NCBI RefSeq assembly: GCF_001676025.1
Contig: NZ_LZFW01000068.1
Coordinates: 84,398 to 148,397, forward strand
Length of the DNA stretch: 64,000 nt
Reading direction: 5' to 3'
Source: Vibrio sp. UCD-FRSSP16_30
Lineage (GTDB): Bacteria; Pseudomonadota; Gammaproteobacteria; Enterobacterales; Vibrionaceae
Below the pieces are notes generated by a model that was given only the letters and a program-made list of their open reading frames with translations, made no database searches and was not told where the DNA came from. This document shows positions 61,257-64,000 of the stretch, one piece after another. Position numbers and translations under genes: made by a program. Every line of letters begins with the position of its first letter. Position 1 is the first letter of the stretch.

Positions 61257-63713
61257 TTAAAGCGCGCCATTTTTAACCGGTTGTAGCAACTGCTTAATAA
61301 GACTGCTTACCACCAGCCCTAAAATGATAAAAGTCACCACTGGTAGAGCAATCCAAAGCTGTGGATGAAAACGAGCTGACAGGTCAAATCCCCAGTAAAG
61401 TAACCCACTCACGCACGCTTCTGCACCCAAGCTTGCGACTAGCCCAGCAATTAACGACATAAGCCCGTACTCCCACCAAACCGTCGAAGAAATACGCTTT
61501 TTACTCGCCCCCAAGGTGCGATATAAACGAATCTCTAATTGTCTTTGAGAAAGGCTTAATCTGAGCAACGTAAATATCAACAGTAAGCCTGCCACCACAC
61601 CCAATCCAGCCAAAACCGTAATCGACCAAACAATTTGCGATAAAATCGTTTGTATTTTATCGCCCATCTTACGAATATCGAGCAAACTTACCGTAGGATA
61701 CTGCGCAGACAAACTTTGTATCATGGCATCATTTTGCGGTTCAATTCGATATGACACCATAAATGCACCGGGCATTTGTGCGGCGTACTTAGGTGAGAAA
61801 ATAAAATAGAAGTTTGGCTTCATCTGTCGCCACTCAACTTCACGAATACTATTCACCACAGCGCTTACCGCCTGTCCGCTAATCAAAAACTCAAGTTGAT
61901 CGCCAAGCTTTAAATTAAGGGCTTCCGCTACTTCAGATTCAACAGACACGCCATTATCACTTCCCCACTGGCCTTCAATCACCTCATTGTAATTAGGCAA
62001 TGTGCTGGCCCAAGTTAAGTTGAGCTCACGACGCACTGCATCGGTATCCTGATTATCCTTTGAAACTTGCTTTGCATCGATGCCGTTGACTTTAACTAAT
62101 CGTCCGCGAATGATAGGAAACGCTTGAGAGCGCTCTATTTTTTCAGCATCCAGCTTTTGCAAATACCCTTCTATCTCATAAGAAGCAATATTAATCGCAA
62201 ACGCATTTGGTGCATTTTCTGGCAAAGTCGTTTGCCAATCTTGTAGCAAATCCGTTCTGACTAGCCACACAATAGACAATAACATTAATGAAAGAGATAG
62301 CGCGCCAAATTGCAATCCACTGGCTACAGAAGAGCGGTTAAGTCGGCTTAGCGCAAGAGTCATTGCGGGATTCAGTTTTAGCTTGCCAATCAGTCGCGAC
62401 AGTAAAACCGCAACTCCTGCCAACACCACAAACAATACGCCCATCCCAGCAAGCACAATCCAGACTAAAGTATTGCTACCATAGGCAATCAGCATAGGAA
62501 TAAGTGGCACAAGAATAAGCCACCAGCTTTTGCCGTTGCGTTGTGTGGAAGGTTGCAAAACATTACTTGCAGAAGTATTAAGCAAGTTGATCATTGGAAT
62601 GCCCAGCGCTGGTACGCCAATAAGTAAGCAACTGACCACGGCAATTAGCGCCGGCGTGACCCCGTAACTTGGCAGAGGATCAGGGAGTAGATCGGCCAGA
62701 GGGATGCGTAACAGTACTTCAAGTAGATAGCCAATTCCCAAGCCAAACACCGCGCCAATCACAAACAGCAGCGCTACCTGTGTCATTAACCAGCGACCAA
62801 TCCAGCGTTTATTTGCGCCAATGCTTTTTAACATGGCAATAGTTTGTCTGCGACTGGCGACGTAATGCTGACAAGTGAGCACTAAAGTCGTCGCAGCCAT
62901 GATCACCACAATTGCCACAGTCAGAGAAAGATACTGCGTAGTACGAGTAAACATATCATTGGTGCGACTGCGGCTATTTTGATCTCGCCAACTGTCACTG
63001 GCAGAAAGTTCAACACTCTCTTTTAAGGCCTGTAACTTACTCTCAGGACCGATAAAAAACTGCTGATATCGCACTCTTGAACCCAGTTGTAGGGCTCCCG
63101 TTTTTTCAATATCACTAGAGTGAATCATGGCTGTGGGCATTTGCTGAAACGGATTGAAATTCAGACCGGGTTGCTGCTCAATCATTCCATTCACTGTAAA
63201 GTCGGCATCGCCTAACGACACCACATCACCTTGCTGAACATCCAGTGCTAACATCGCGCGCTTTTCTAACCACAAACTGTTTTTACTAACGTGCGAGGTT
63301 TGCCCTTCCTTTGCGTTTAAAATCAATTCACCGCGCAATGGATAAGCCTCATCCACCGCTTTGACTGTTAACAGTTGCATGTCTTGATCACTAAAGGCCA
63401 TGGTCGAAAAGCTCACCATCGAAGCGCTTTTCACCTCAGGTGCTAAGGATGGCGCCTGAAGAGCATCAGTAATAGGACTGGCCGAACGAAAAACCAAATC
63501 CGCGGTAAGCGCCTCGCGACCTTGCTTAACCACGACCTGTTCCATTCTTTCTGCCAGAGCTGATAATGCGAATATACAGGCAATAATTAAGGTTAGCGCA
63601 GCCGAAATAGGCCACAACTGCCCAAAACGAATCTCTTTAAAACTCCATGCGAATAAACGGCGGTTTAAGTGGCTACTTGATGAGGAAGGTGTCTTTACTT
63701 GAGATGATGACAT
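61257..63713 (-). CDS. ybbP: ABC transporter permease, YbbP/FtsX family
   Basis: An 818-residue inner-membrane protein with the typical YbbP arrangement: one N-terminal helix, a large periplasmic domain, two groups of three helices around residues 265-380 and 390-510, a second periplasmic domain, and three final helices (from ~695). FtsX-like motifs include RQTIAMLKSIGANKRWI (near 288) and LRLSLSQRQLEIRLYRTLGASKKRI (near 745). It pairs with the ATPase immediately upstream (8-bp gap). Substrate unknown; the family exports lipoproteins or small molecules. GGAGGGGTT precedes ATG 63713. Confidence 0.88.
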   Translation of the reverse strand: MSSSQVKTPSSSSSHLNRRLFAWSFKEIRFGQLWPISAALTLIIACIFALSALAERMEQVVVKQGREALTADLVFRSASPITDALQAPSLAPEVKSASMVSFSTMAFSDQDMQLLTVKAVDEAYPLRGELILNAKEGQTSHVSKNSLWLEKRAMLALDVQQGDVVSLGDADFTVNGMIEQQPGLNFNPFQQMPTAMIHSSDIEKTGALQLGSRVRYQQFFIGPESKLQALKESVELSASDSWRDQNSRSRTNDMFTRTTQYLSLTVAIVVIMAATTLVLTCQHYVASRRQTIAMLKSIGANKRWIGRWLMTQVALLFVIGAVFGLGIGYLLEVLLRIPLADLLPDPLPSYGVTPALIAVVSCLLIGVPALGIPMINLLNTSASNVLQPSTQRNGKSWWLILVPLIPMLIAYGSNTLVWIVLAGMGVLFVVLAGVAVLLSRLIGKLKLNPAMTLALSRLNRSSVASGLQFGALSLSLMLLSIVWLVRTDLLQDWQTTLPENAPNAFAINIASYEIEGYLQKLDAEKIERSQAFPIIRGRLVKVNGIDAKQVSKDNQDTDAVRRELNLTWASTLPNYNEVIEGQWGSDNGVSVESEVAEALNLKLGDQLEFLISGQAVSAVVNSIREVEWRQMKPNFYFIFSPKYAAQMPGAFMVSYRIEPQNDAMIQSLSAQYPTVSLLDIRKMGDKIQTILSQIVWSITVLAGLGVVAGLLLIFTLLRLSLSQRQLEIRLYRTLGASKKRISSTVWWEYGLMSLIAGLVASLGAEACVSGLLYWGFDLSARFHPQLWIALPVVTFIILGLVVSSLIKQLLQPVKNGAL

Positions 63714-63721
63714 AACCCCTC

Positions 63722-64000
63722 CTATTGAGACTCAGCGTCAGATGACGGCTGATGTTGCGTCTCAAGTCTGCCTGATTTCATGCTAAACACGCGATCACAT
63801 CGCGCGGCAAGGGCGTTATCGTGAGTGACCATAATCAACGTTGTACCGTGCTGTTTATTCAGGCTAAAAAGTTGCTCTATGATATTTTGCGCGGTCTGCT
63901 GATCTAGGTTGCCTGTGGGTTCATCGGCAAACAATATTTGCGGGCTTAACATAAAGGCGCGAGCTAACGCGACGCGTTGCTGTTCCCCTCCGGACAATTC
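63722..64000 (-). CDS. ybbA: ABC transporter ATP-binding protein (partial, YbbA-like)
   Basis: The C-terminal ~92 residues of an ABC ATPase; the gene starts beyond the right edge. Visible are the signature [14 protein letters not shown], Walker B ILFADEP with GNLD, and switch His in MVTHD. The frame continues without a start codon to the window edge (a TTG at the LSG Leu is an internal residue). LolD/YbbA type, partner of the permease gene 8 bp downstream. Confidence 0.9.
   Translation of the reverse strand, partial: ELSGGEQQRVALARAFMLSPQILFADEPTGNLDQQTAQNIIEQLFSLNKQHGTTLIMVTHDNALAARCDRVFSMKSGRLETQHQPSSDAESQ

Overview
The window is a 64 kb piece of a Vibrionaceae chromosome, probably the second chromosome of a Vibrio. 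This rests on protein resemblance and on gene order recalled from Vibrio, not on any search: a vxrABCD (wigKR) two-component operon beside pntAB, yciH and ddl, an anaerobic nrdDG pair followed by an aromatic aminotransferase, the DUF3069, DUF2986 and solitary autotransporter-barrel proteins, and an AT-rich base composition. Coding density is high. There is no rRNA, tRNA, CRISPR array, intact insertion sequence or prophage.

Layout. 1-5.3 kb: a cold-shock gene, an OsmC-family gene (yhfA), a DUF333-like lipoprotein, a Nudix hydrolase, a K+ channel, a LysE exporter, yajD and add. 5.3-10.5 kb: nitrite respiration/assimilation (nirBD, a nirC-type channel, and cobA for siroheme), with a class II FNR promoter that has a NarP-like site exactly 28 bp further upstream. 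10.7-18.2 kb: an unknown membrane protein, then a seven-gene MoxR/DUF58/DUF4381/BatA/BatB/TPR/BatD operon on the minus strand. 18.4-27.5 kb: a run of housekeeping and small-family genes (VOC, two HAD phosphatases, an FKBP/DsbA-like pair, gsk, a CreA-like lipoprotein, a NYN protein, a DUF1275 protein, DUF2986, a FabH-like KAS III).

27.6-30.7 kb is a reactive-sulfur island: CoA-disulfide reductase/rhodanese, diverging from a BigR/SqrR-type ArsR repressor and two YeeE/YedE channels, with inverted-repeat operators between them. 31.7-36 kb: an endonuclease/exonuclease/phosphatase protein, then nrdDG under an FNR box and two NrdR boxes 31 bp apart, and an aminotransferase. 36-39.3 kb: a retropepsin-like lipoprotein and modABC. 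39.3-41.8 kb: an interspersed repeat, DUF3069, an outer-membrane barrel and a HlyU-family protein. 41.9-48.3 kb: pntAB and vxrABCD. 48.3-51.2 kb is gene-poor: a periplasmic delta-class carbonic anhydrase, 0.9 kb of non-coding DNA and a frameshifted tautomerase gene.

51.2-64 kb: yciH; a tyrosine-recombinase homologue with two substituted catalytic positions beside a long direct repeat; ddl; a SPOR lipoprotein; a PatZ acetyltransferase lacking about 95 residues of its ATP-grasp domain; a 25-codon membrane-peptide ORF; galE; pxpABC (5-oxoprolinase); an intergenic region with two inverted consensus DnaA boxes and a possible small RNA; and a YbbP/YbbA-type ABC exporter cut by the window edge.

The clearest physiological theme is low-oxygen life: two perfect FNR boxes at -41.5 (nirB, nrdD), molybdate uptake, siroheme synthesis and anaerobic nucleotide reduction. 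The most unusual items are the degenerate recombinase with its direct repeats, the shortened PatZ, the DnaA-box palindrome, the 189-bp repeat element and the short peptide genes.
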